Of a stretch of DNA of 64,000 nucleotides, positions 26,050 through 32,880 are shown one piece after another. How positions within the stretch are numbered: position 1 is the stretch's first letter; each line of letters begins with the position of its first letter. Location of the stretch: the NCBI RefSeq assembly GCF_000374305.1, contig NZ_KB894093.1, forward strand, positions 310,001 to 374,000. The letters run 5' to 3'. The position numbers and the translations under genes are program-made. This stretch comes from Actinomadura flavalba DSM 45200 (GTDB taxonomy: Bacteria > Actinomycetota > Actinomycetes > Streptosporangiales > Streptosporangiaceae). The notes under the pieces were generated by a model. It was not told where the DNA came from, ran no database searches, and was given only the letters and a program-made list of their open reading frames with translations.

Positions 26050-26676
26050 TCATATCCGTTCCCGGGGGGTTTCGCCGATCATGGTCAGTCCGTTGCCGAG
26101 CGCGATCCGCGCGGCGCGCGCGAGCACGCCGCGGATCGGGCCCGGTCGTTCGTGCACATCGTGGTAGACGCACGCCAGCCGCTCCAAATAGGCGATCAAG
26201 GGCGTGGCGTCCGCCTCCCGGACGGCCTGGGCGGCACGTCCGGGGAGTTCGGGCAGCGCGCCGGCGAGCCGGCGTTCCGCCGCGTCGAAGTTCCCGGTGA
26301 CCCGGCCGTCGGCCGCCTCCGCCCAGCCCGCGCGCGCGTAGGCGTAGCGGACGGCGAAGCCGGGATTGGCGAACGTGCGTGGCCGTTCGGGCCAGCCGCC
26401 GCCGGGGACGCGCTCGACGATCCCGTACCGGACGCCCTCCCGCAGGATGCCGCGGGTCACGCTCTCCGGGGGGACCTCGATGACGATCATGCCGCGTTCC
26501 GCCCGCCCGAGTCCCGACGGCACGCGGGCGGCGACCTCGTCCGGCCGCTGCCCGGCGCGCAGGGCGACGGCGCTCACGTACCTTCCGGGTTCCCGGTAGG
26601 CGAGCGGCACGTCCGCGGGCGCGACGGCGCCCCGCACGGCGGCGGAGAGCAGTGCGCCCACCTCGGCAGGAGTCAC
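26050..26676 (-). CDS. ArgS-related anticodon-binding protein (NrtL type)
   Basis: This 208-residue protein carries a C-terminal helical region (about 95-205) that looks like the DALR anticodon-binding domain of arginyl-tRNA synthetase, including [15 protein letters not shown] and the final [15 protein letters not shown]. No catalytic domain (HIGH/KMSKS) is present. Actinomycetes commonly carry this orphan, annotated NrtL, directly upstream of lysA where other bacteria have argS. Here it lies 25 bp from lysA, one gene away from tRNA-Arg. Its role is not established; binding to tRNA-Arg is a natural guess. Confidence 0.75.
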   Translation of the reverse strand: MTPAEVGALLSAAVRGAVAPADVPLAYREPGRYVSAVALRAGQRPDEVAARVPSGLGRAERGMIVIEVPPESVTRGILREGVRYGIVERVPGGGWPERPRTFANPGFAVRYAYARAGWAEAADGRVTGNFDAAERRLAGALPELPGRAAQAVREADATPLIAYLERLACVYHDVHERPGPIRGVLARAARIALGNGLTMIGETPRERI

Positions 26677-26697
26677 CCTGGTGAGACTATCTGACCA

Positions 26698-27081
26698 CTA
26701 TCTGGACACCGCCGCGAGTTTCCGGACGGTCTGGATGAGCTGGTTCGGGTCGAACGGTTTGGTCACGTAGGCGTCGACGCCGATCTCGTGGCCGCGCCGG
26801 ATGTCGTGCTCCTGCGCCCGCGCAGTGATCATGACGACGCGGATGTGCGCCGTCCCCTCGCCCTCCCGCAGCCGGCCCGCCGTCACCCACCCGTCCAGGC
26901 GCGGCATCATGACGTCGAGCGTGATGACGTCCGGCCGGACGTCGAGCACCCGATCCAGGCAGTCCTGCCCGTCCACGGCGGTCTCGACCTCGAACCCTTC
27001 GAGCTGGAGGTTCACGGCGATGAGCTGCCGGATGACCTCATCGTCATCGACGACCAGCACGCGCCCCAGTGGCTTGGTCAC
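26698..27081 (-). CDS. Single-domain response regulator
   Basis: This is a CheY-like receiver of 127 residues with no output domain. The acidic pair is in VLVVDDDE, the phospho-acceptor Asp in VITLDVMMPRLDG, the Thr in VVMITARA and the Lys in VTKPFDPNQL. I start at the GTG 27,079-27,081, which removes a non-conserved 20-residue extension. No kinase is adjacent. It runs ahead of nrtL with a 21-bp gap, so they may be co-transcribed. Confidence 0.9.
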   Translation of the reverse strand: MTKPLGRVLVVDDDEVIRQLIAVNLQLEGFEVETAVDGQDCLDRVLDVRPDVITLDVMMPRLDGWVTAGRLREGEGTAHIRVVMITARAQEHDIRRGHEIGVDAYVTKPFDPNQLIQTVRKLAAVSR

Positions 27082-27188
27082 CGTCCCGAACTTAGCCCAC
27101 CCACACCCCCGGCGCACGGAGAACAAACCAGGTACGCACACCCCGCCGACCCTGGTAACCTTCCATCAACGCCGCCACAAGGCGGCCC

Positions 27189-27263
27189 GCCCCCTTAGCT
27201 CAGGGGATAGAGCAACGGCCTCCGGAGCCGTGTGCGCAGGTTCGAATCCTGCAGGGGGCACCA
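27189..27263 (+). tRNA. tRNA-Arg (anticodon CCG), CCA encoded
   Basis: A complete cloverleaf can be drawn. The acceptor stem pairs GCCCCCT (27,189-27,195) with AGGGGGC (27,253-27,259), followed by A and CCA. The D-arm is GCTCAGGGGATAGAGC. The anticodon stem ACGGC/GCCGT encloses CTCCGGA with anticodon CCG at 27,222-27,224. The T-arm contains GGTTCGAATCC. It reads CGG codons, which are common in this GC-rich genome. A terminator follows directly. Confidence 0.97.
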
Positions 27264-27271
27264 AACCAAAT

Positions 27272-27306
27272 GCCAGTCGATGGCGGGCCATCGGCTGGCG
27301 TTTTCT
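27272..27306 (+). terminator. Intrinsic terminator of tRNA-Arg
   Basis: GCCAGTCGATGG (27,272-27,283) pairs with CCATCGGCTGGC (27,288-27,299), one G-T wobble, around a four-base loop, and is followed by GTTTTCT. This is a classical hairpin plus T-run eight bases after the tRNA. Confidence 0.92.
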
Positions 27307-27620
27307 CTGCAACGTCCTAGCAGCGCAGTGTAACGCGCTCAAGCCTCATTCCATGATGCGGCGGCATGCCACATATCCGCCATCTGCCAAGTTGAACATC
27401 CGGCCAGCAAATGATAAATCGGCGGACGCGATTTCTTTTATGGGCGAGTAAGCGCGACCGATTAGCATCGTCCAGCGTCTGCCTGGCCGCCGGATCGGAC
27501 AGCGCAAACGCGGCACCCCAGATTCACTGCGCCGAAGGAAGCCTGCTGTTGGCAAGTCAATCACCCAGGAATTCCACACCTCCAAAAACCGGACAGTAAA
27601 AAGGTTCTCGTTCTTGCGTA
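27307..27620. other. AT-richer stretch without a recognisable gene
   Basis: This region has clearly lower GC than its surroundings. Small open frames occur on both strands (for example a 79-codon frame on the minus strand) but none has a ribosome site or familiar sequence. It separates the tRNA terminator from the unknown ORF and is probably remnant DNA of the acquired segment. I saw no second copy of the tRNA 3' end here that would mark an attachment site. Confidence 0.4.
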
Positions 27621-28202
27621 TTATTCAGTGCCGCGCAGCGGACCGAATTTAGAGGGGGAATGGGCACCGCCAGAATCTTCATTCCATTGACAATGAGTGG
27701 CCGAGACATAATCCGGACCGTCATTGACGAGATAGATAATACCCCGATTTGGGAATCCAATCCCGAACTGCACAAGCCGTTCGTCTTTCGGCGACTCGAT
27801 CGCATCAATCCTAAGCTCGTCGTATTCATGACCCAAGTGCATGCGCACCACATTACTAAAGAGCACATCTACCCTAGGCGGCCACCGTGCGTCCTCCAGG
27901 CTCCTAAAGAGCAACTGTGAGTAACTTACGGAATAATGCCATAGACGGAATGGCCTCTCCCAGCCAGCGATCATCTGATATCTCACGCTCCAAGAAACGC
28001 CGGCAAGGGGACGTCTACAATACGCCCCCCTGTAGAAGGTGATGCTACTCCACTCCCGATAGCCTCGCCAGATCGAATCCCCGACAATCTTCATTTCTCG
28101 TTCGGTGGTGAACCAATTCTTACCACCTCCCCTGTCGAAGGCCGTCTTGAAAGCTGAGCCTGCGTCGTCGACGTGGTCGAAACCGTCGAGGACGATGTGC
28201 AA
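27621..28202 (-). CDS. Unrecognised 193-residue protein next to RHS/Hint remnant (possible immunity protein)
   Basis: I do not recognise this protein. It has no signal peptide, no membrane segment, and an aromatic-rich alternation of strands (SSITFYRGAY, RLWHYSVSY, RVDVLFSNVVRMHLGHEY) suggesting a mostly beta fold. Base composition is near half GC, unlike neighbours. It follows the Hint-domain remnant in the same direction, which is where an immunity gene is expected in polymorphic toxin loci. However, it also lies in the same reading frame as the Hint segment, separated by one TGA and ten codons, so it could instead be a detached toxin tip. The TTG start is uncertain. Confidence 0.45.
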   Translation of the reverse strand: MHIVLDGFDHVDDAGSAFKTAFDRGGGKNWFTTEREMKIVGDSIWRGYREWSSITFYRGAYCRRPLAGVSWSVRYQMIAGWERPFRLWHYSVSYSQLLFRSLEDARWPPRVDVLFSNVVRMHLGHEYDELRIDAIESPKDERLVQFGIGFPNRGIIYLVNDGPDYVSATHCQWNEDSGGAHSPSKFGPLRGTE

Positions 28203-28232
28203 GGTTGTCGTCGGCTTATGAAATGCAACATC

Positions 28233-29530
28233 TCACACAGCTCCAAGCGCCTCATCCCTAGTGCTGTCCAAGAAGTGAGTCAAACCCTTGGACTCAGCGA
28301 AATGTCTCAAGGCTTCGACGGTGAAGTTATGGGCGCGTCGGTAACGCTTGACCAGACCAAGGGTCGTGATCTGGACGTGGGTGCCTGCGCCGGTGCGGAG
28401 CCACATGCCGGGCTTGAGTTCGCCGACGTCGGCCCATCGGCTCTGCTCAGGTAGGCAGAAGGGGTGGTTTGCTGTCGCCGTGAGGACATCGGTGCGCTTC
28501 TTTGCACCGTTGACGGTGATTTGGACGAGGTCCTTGGTGCCGGTGCTGGAGAAGGTGGTCGTCACCGCCCGGGTCTGGGCTGCGCCGGTTTCGGGGTTGG
28601 TCGCGGTGACTTTGTCGCCGACCTTCATGGCGTCGATGGGCTTGTGGGTGCCGTCCGCCATGAGGACCTTGGTGCCCGGCACGAAGCTGTTGGCCTTGCA
28701 GCTTCCTCCCGCGGAGCCGCCGCCGGACTTCTTGCCGCCACCGGCTTTGGCGCCGCCGCCTGCGTTGGTGGTTTTCTTGGTACCCGCGTTGGTGCGTAGT
28801 TTTGCGGCGCCGTTGCCCTTGGTGGGGCTGCCGCCCCTGCCGCCGCCTCCGCCGCCGCCCTTGCTGGCTTTGAAGAAGCCTCCTGCCGTCCCTTGTGTTC
28901 TGGGCGTGCGAGACGACGCCGTAGACCGCTCCTGCCGCGGCGGCGCAGGCGACGCCGACGGTCAGGGAGGCGATGGTGGCGCGGGGCTTGCTGAGGAAGC
29001 CGTCTGCGGTCTTGAGGCCGCCCATGGCCTTGCACTTCCGGTTGCACGGCGGGGGTGCGGGCGGAGCGGAAGGTGCGACATTGCCGGGACCGGCTTCCGT
29101 GCTCGGCGCCGGGCTGCTGGGCGGGGGGTAGCCCGGCGGGCGGCCGCCGCGACTGGGGCCTCCGCTGCCGCGTTCGCCTCGGTCGGTGTCCTTGCCCTTG
29201 CCGGGGTGGCCGAAGCGTTCACGGGCGCCGTCGGGTAGATGGCGGCACATGGTGCCGTCGGGGTCGGAGCTGGAGATGGGCTGTTGCTGGCGTAGCCGAA
29301 GCCGTTCCAGGTGACGGGGTCGACGCTGGTGAAGCGGCCGATGGTGGGGTCGTATTGGCGGGCGCCCAGGTGGGTGAGGCCCGTGCTGGTGTCCTTGGTG
29401 CCGCCTACGTAGCCCTTGTCCATGGCCAGCGGCCAGGCGTTGATCGGCGTGGAGCGTTCGGTGCCGAGGGGGGCGAAGCGGCGCAGGCTCCAGGTGTTTC
29501 GGTCGACGGCGTTGGATCCTCGTGCTCGCC
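28233..29530 (-). pseudogene. RHS-repeat/Hint polymorphic toxin gene, frameshifted 3' remnant
   Basis: Read from 29,530 leftwards, the sequence first encodes the end of an RHS core (THLGARQYDPTIGRFTSVDPV preceded by RRFAPLG and KGYVGGT). Near 29,275-29,285 one base appears missing, and the frame continues as SSSDPDGTMC, then a Pro/Gly linker and a hydrophobic segment (TIASLTVGVACAAAAGAVYG). Near 28,880-28,895 a second frame change leads into a Gly-rich linker and a pretoxin Hint domain (SCKANSFVPGTKVLMADGTH to HNFTVEA), ending at a stop at 28,233. The RHS repeats that should precede it are absent, and no toxin domain follows in frame before the stop. Either two sequencing errors or a true decayed gene. 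Confidence 0.75.
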
Positions 29531-29889
29531 GGGGGACGAACCCTCGCGCACGACGGCGGGTGTCGTGGTCGTTGGTGCTGTTGGGCGCGTTGAAACTTGG
29601 GTGGGGTTCAAGAGGTTGTTGGGTTTTTTCCTTGGTCGTTTGAGTCGTTCATGTCTGGCTTGATGCGTTATCGGTGGTGGGTTGTTCTTCGGTTTCTGGT
29701 GGGTTGGGCTGTGGTGGTGGGGCGACGACCTGCGGTGATGGTCGGTTTTCTTACCTGGGGGCGGTTCTGCGCGGGGTGTGGGGTGAGAGGCAATCGGGGG
29801 TTCGAGGTGGGGGCAGGGGATGGCAAGCGCAAGATCATTTGGGTGGGGGTGGGAAGGACGTGGGGTGATCATGCGGTGCTGCGCGAGGT
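29531..29889. other. G/T-skewed stretch without a gene
   Basis: This region lies between the RHS remnant and the secreted protease. The plus strand is strikingly rich in G and T with few C or A, and includes a run of six T at about 29,625. Several open frames exist because of the skew, but none resembles a protein or has a ribosome site. It must contain the protease promoter, which I could not place. Confidence 0.4.
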
Positions 29890-31296
29890 ATGGGGTGGTG
29901 GGGGTTGCTGGGGAAGGGGACCGTCGTTGTGGCGGGGGCCGGGCTGATGGTGGTGGCGTCCATGGTCGGTACTGCGGGGGTGGCCGCCGATGCCGGGTGG
30001 GGGGACGGGGCGCGGGTCGTGGTCGGGCGGGGGGTCGAGCGGCCCGTGTTGGAGGGGTTGCGGGGGGCTGCGTTGGTCGAGGGGGTTCCGTTGGAGCGGG
30101 TCGTCGCGCGGTATGCCGACGAGGTCGTTGCGGCTCGGCCTGGGCTTCGGGCTCGGGGGGACGCGTCGGTGCCCGATGTCAGGGTCGATGATCTGCCGAT
30201 GGTCGAGCTGGTCGATCTGCGGCGGATCGCCGTGGCGGAGAAGATCTCGTACGGCGAGGCGATCGACCGGTACGGGTGGCAGACGCGGTTCGAGCAGGTC
30301 GCGGACCGGCTGGAGCGGGACTATCCGGCGGAGCTGGCCGAGGCCGCGCTCGACGAGGACGGGAAGGGGGCGCGGTTCAGCTTCAAGGGCGACGTTCCCG
30401 CCCAGGCGGTGAAGCTGGCCCGGACCCTGCCCGCCAAGGTCGAGCTGAAGGGCGGCACCGGGTACTCGGCCGCCGAACTCGAACGCGCCATGAACACCGC
30501 CCACGACAGCGTCGCCCGGCGCAAGGACGTCGCCCACGTGCAGAGCGCCTACGACGCGAGCACCGGTGTCGTCGTCGTGGAGGCGCGGCGGGTCGAGCTC
30601 GCGGCCGACCCCGACGCGCCGGAGGAGGCGCAGCCCGCGATGCGGCCCGCGACGCCCGCCAACCCGCGGATCAAGGTCCGGCTCATCCTCGGGAACCACC
30701 CCGACGTGCGTCCGGCGGACCGGGCGATGCGCGGCGGCGGCCGGATGACGTACTGCACCGCCGGGTTCACGGTGAAGAAGATCCGGGGCAAGGCCAAGGG
30801 GATCTCGACGGCGGGGCACTGCGCCGTGGCGAAGCGCCTCACCTACCGGCTGCACAAGAAGGACGGCGGGACGCGGACCACGATCGTCCGCAAGCGCCGC
30901 CACCAGGGGGCGTCGGGCGACGTGTCCTGGTACTCGCGGGGCCGCTTCAAGGTCGCGCGGACGTTCTACTACGCGTGGAACAAGAAGCGGTACGCCGACC
31001 GTCGCGCGGGTACGCCCCGAAAGGGCACGCGGATCTGCAAGTTCGGCGTCACGTCCGGCGCGTCGTGCACGACCGTGCGGGCTTCCAACGCCACGATCTC
31101 CACGGGCGGGCGCACCTACCGGCGCATGGTGACGACGAACGGCGGCGGCGTGCGGCCGGGCGACAGCGGCGGGCCCTGGTATTACGGGGGCACGGCGTAC
31201 GGGATCACGCACGGGTACTTCGAGGGGACGAAACGGTCGGTGTTCACGCCCGCGGTCTCGCTGCGCAAGCTCGGGGTGGACGTGTACCAGCGGTGA
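29890..31296 (+). CDS. Secreted trypsin-like (S1-fold) serine protease with prodomain
   Basis: This 468-residue protein has an N-terminal export signal (about 8-33), a propeptide-like region (about 34-255) including 'ISYGEAIDRYGWQTRFE' and a segment similar to alpha-lytic-protease prodomains, and a C-terminal protease domain. The catalytic triad is visible: His in STAGHC, Asp in GASGDVSWY and Ser in GVRPGDSGGPWYYG. Cysteine pairs flank the His and lie in RICKFGVTSGASC, as in streptogrisins. The first ATG has only a poor ribosome site; a GTG at codon 12 with GGGGAAGGGG upstream is an alternative. It acts outside the cell. Confidence 0.85.
   Translation: MGWWGLLGKGTVVVAGAGLMVVASMVGTAGVAADAGWGDGARVVVGRGVERPVLEGLRGAALVEGVPLERVVARYADEVVAARPGLRARGDASVPDVRVDDLPMVELVDLRRIAVAEKISYGEAIDRYGWQTRFEQVADRLERDYPAELAEAALDEDGKGARFSFKGDVPAQAVKLARTLPAKVELKGGTGYSAAELERAMNTAHDSVARRKDVAHVQSAYDASTGVVVVEARRVELAADPDAPEEAQPAMRPATPANPRIKVRLILGNHPDVRPADRAMRGGGRMTYCTAGFTVKKIRGKAKGISTAGHCAVAKRLTYRLHKKDGGTRTTIVRKRRHQGASGDVSWYSRGRFKVARTFYYAWNKKRYADRRAGTPRKGTRICKFGVTSGASCTTVRASNATISTGGRTYRRMVTTNGGGVRPGDSGGPWYYGGTAYGITHGYFEGTKRSVFTPAVSLRKLGVDVYQR
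29892..29919 (+). other. Putative G-quadruplex motif at protease start
   Basis: Four runs of at least four G (29,892-29,895; 29,900-29,904; 29,910-29,913; 29,916-29,919) with loops of 4, 5 and 2 bases lie in the first ten codons of the protease on the coding strand. This meets the usual four-tract rule. In RNA it could slow initiation. Confidence 0.4.
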
Positions 31297-31331
31297 CGGC
31301 GTCCAGGGGAACGGTCGACACGGGGATCAGC

Positions 31332-31766
31332 ATGAAGAGGACAGTGACGGTCGCGGTGGCGACGATGCTCGCCATCGGGGCCACGGGCGGCGCGGCCGCC
31401 GCGCGGCCCGACCGGGTGAGCGTCGTGGGGAAGGACCCGCGCATCATCGTCGCGGCGATCTCGTCGCGGACGGCCATGCGGATGCCGGGCCGGCTGGTCT
31501 ACGACCGGTCGGCGCGGTGCCTGTTCCTCGCCCACCCGGGCCTGGGACGCACGACGCCGCTGTGGCCGGCCGGGACGCGGCCGGTGCGGCACGCGGGACG
31601 GCCGGGCGTGCACGTCCCGGGCTCCGGGCGCGTCCTGGTGGGCGACCGGGTGGTGGCGAGCGGCACCTACTCGGCGAAGTCCAAGGCGGTCACGAGGGCG
31701 CGGATTCCGGCGGCGTGCGCCCCGCGCGGCCGGGAGCTGACGACGATCACGCCGTCCCGGCGCTGA
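31332..31766 (+). CDS. Small secreted protein, unknown function
   Basis: This 144-residue protein begins MKRTVTVAVATMLAIGATGG, a clear signal peptide with cleavage near AAAA. The mature part of about 118 residues is basic and rich in Gly, Pro and Val, with two cysteines (RCLFLAHPG and PAACAPRG) that could pair. A GGGGA ribosome site precedes the ATG. It starts 35 bp after the protease stop, so it may be co-expressed with it as a substrate, inhibitor or partner, but nothing in the sequence decides this. Confidence 0.65.
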   Translation: MKRTVTVAVATMLAIGATGGAAAARPDRVSVVGKDPRIIVAAISSRTAMRMPGRLVYDRSARCLFLAHPGLGRTTPLWPAGTRPVRHAGRPGVHVPGSGRVLVGDRVVASGTYSAKSKAVTRARIPAACAPRGRELTTITPSRR

Positions 31767-31770
31767 CGCG

Positions 31771-32583
31771 TCAGCTGACCTTGCGGGCGATACCGGCCAT
31801 GCCGAGCTGTTCGCCGGGGGTGAGGGCGGCGGGGTCCTTGGGGGCGTCGGGGCGCCAGAGGGCCGTGTAGGTGACGCCGGGGGCGACGAGTTCGAAGTCG
31901 CCGAACTGGGCCTCGATCTCGGCGGGGGTGCGGGCCCAGCCCTCCTCCAGGTTCTCGCGGGTGATGCGGGCGAGTTCCTGCTGGGCGGGGACGCCGGTGT
32001 CGACCAGGGACGTCATGAACAGGTGGCTGCCGGGGGCCAGGACGTCGCGGTAGGCGGCGACGACGTCGTCCACGACGTCCGGTGAGAGGTAGTGGAGCAT
32101 CCCGACCAGCATGATGACGGCGGGCCGGGTGAAGTCGAGGAAGCCGTCGACGGCCGGGTCCGCCAGGATCGCGGCGGGGTCGCGGACGTCGCCGACGGTG
32201 ACCCGCGTGACGCCGTTGCCCGCCAGCAGGGCCCGGCCGTGGACGGCGACCAGCTCGTCGATGTCGACGTAGACGACGCGGGCGCCGGGGTTCTCCCGCT
32301 GTGCGACCTCGTGGGTGTTCTCCACGGTCGGCAGCCCGCTGCCGAGGTCGAGGAACTGGTCCATCCCGGCCTCGCCCGCCAGGTAGCGGATGCCGCGCGC
32401 CAGCACGCGCCGGTTCTCGACGGCCGAGTCGCGCAGCCCGGGGATGTTCTGTGCCGCGTGGTCGGCCAGGGCGCGGTCGGCGGCGAAGTTGTCCTTGCCG
32501 CCCAGGAGCGCGTCGTAGGCGCGCGCGATCGTCGGCCTGCCGAAGTCCAGGTCCCGCGGAGGCCACTGCGCCCCGTCGCCCAT
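31771..32583 (-). CDS. SAM-dependent methyltransferase (Methyltransf_19/DUF574)
   Basis: This 270-residue protein is a full-length member of the actinomycete-specific Methyltransf_19 family. Typical segments are PTIARAYDALLGGKDNFAADR at the N-terminus, the SAM-binding QFLDLGSGLPT loop, VVYVDIDELV, and the LVGMLHYLSPD motif after strand four. Substrates of this large family are unknown. It converges with the small secreted gene with only four bases between stops. Confidence 0.9.
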   Translation of the reverse strand: MGDGAQWPPRDLDFGRPTIARAYDALLGGKDNFAADRALADHAAQNIPGLRDSAVENRRVLARGIRYLAGEAGMDQFLDLGSGLPTVENTHEVAQRENPGARVVYVDIDELVAVHGRALLAGNGVTRVTVGDVRDPAAILADPAVDGFLDFTRPAVIMLVGMLHYLSPDVVDDVVAAYRDVLAPGSHLFMTSLVDTGVPAQQELARITRENLEEGWARTPAEIEAQFGDFELVAPGVTYTALWRPDAPKDPAALTPGEQLGMAGIARKVS

Positions 32584-32847
32584 GAGCTACCACCCGTCAC
32601 CGTCGTCCCGAGAATTGCGATCATGGTAGATCCACCGGCCCGCGGCGGGACGCAAGTCTCAGAACTTCACGCGGCGGCGAATCGTGGCCGACCGTGGCCG
32701 CGCACGCGTCGGCGGCCTGGTCAGGCGAGGTGGACCCCCGTGGACAAAAAGGCCGGAGAAACCCGTACCGAACTGAGTGGTTCTGTGGTTTTTAGGGGGT
32801 TAAATGCGAGGGCGGTCGTGTCGGGGGGTTCAGGAGGGTTGTGGGCA

Positions 32848-32880
32848 ATGCGGCTGTCGGGTTGGATTGCGTGGTGGTGA
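32848..32880 (+). CDS. Candidate leader peptide MRLSGWIAWW upstream of the sigma gene
   Basis: A ten-codon ORF starts at the ATG 32,848-32,850, nine bases after AGGAGGG at 32,832-32,838, and its TGA stop overlaps the next ATG (TGATG at 32,878-32,882) of the sigma-fusion gene. Three of the ten codons are Trp. The alternative view is that the strong ribosome site serves a GTG at 32,841 of the main gene, but that spacing is only two bases. Inferred, not proven. Confidence 0.4.
   Translation: MRLSGWIAWW

Noticed and set aside
27346..27585. Minus-strand 79-codon open frame beside the tRNA terminator
   Set aside because: No ribosome site and no recognisable sequence; most likely chance in AT-richer DNA. 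Kept only as part of the no-gene stretch.
28070..28080. TCGAATCC-like sequence as a second copy of the tRNA end (attachment site)
   Set aside because: Only eight bases match the T-arm; the acceptor end is absent, so it is not a convincing attachment site.
29405..29872. Minus-strand 155-codon frame rich in His, Pro and Thr upstream of the RHS remnant
   Set aside because: It is the complement of the G/T-skewed stretch and then an out-of-frame reading of the RHS end; no domain.
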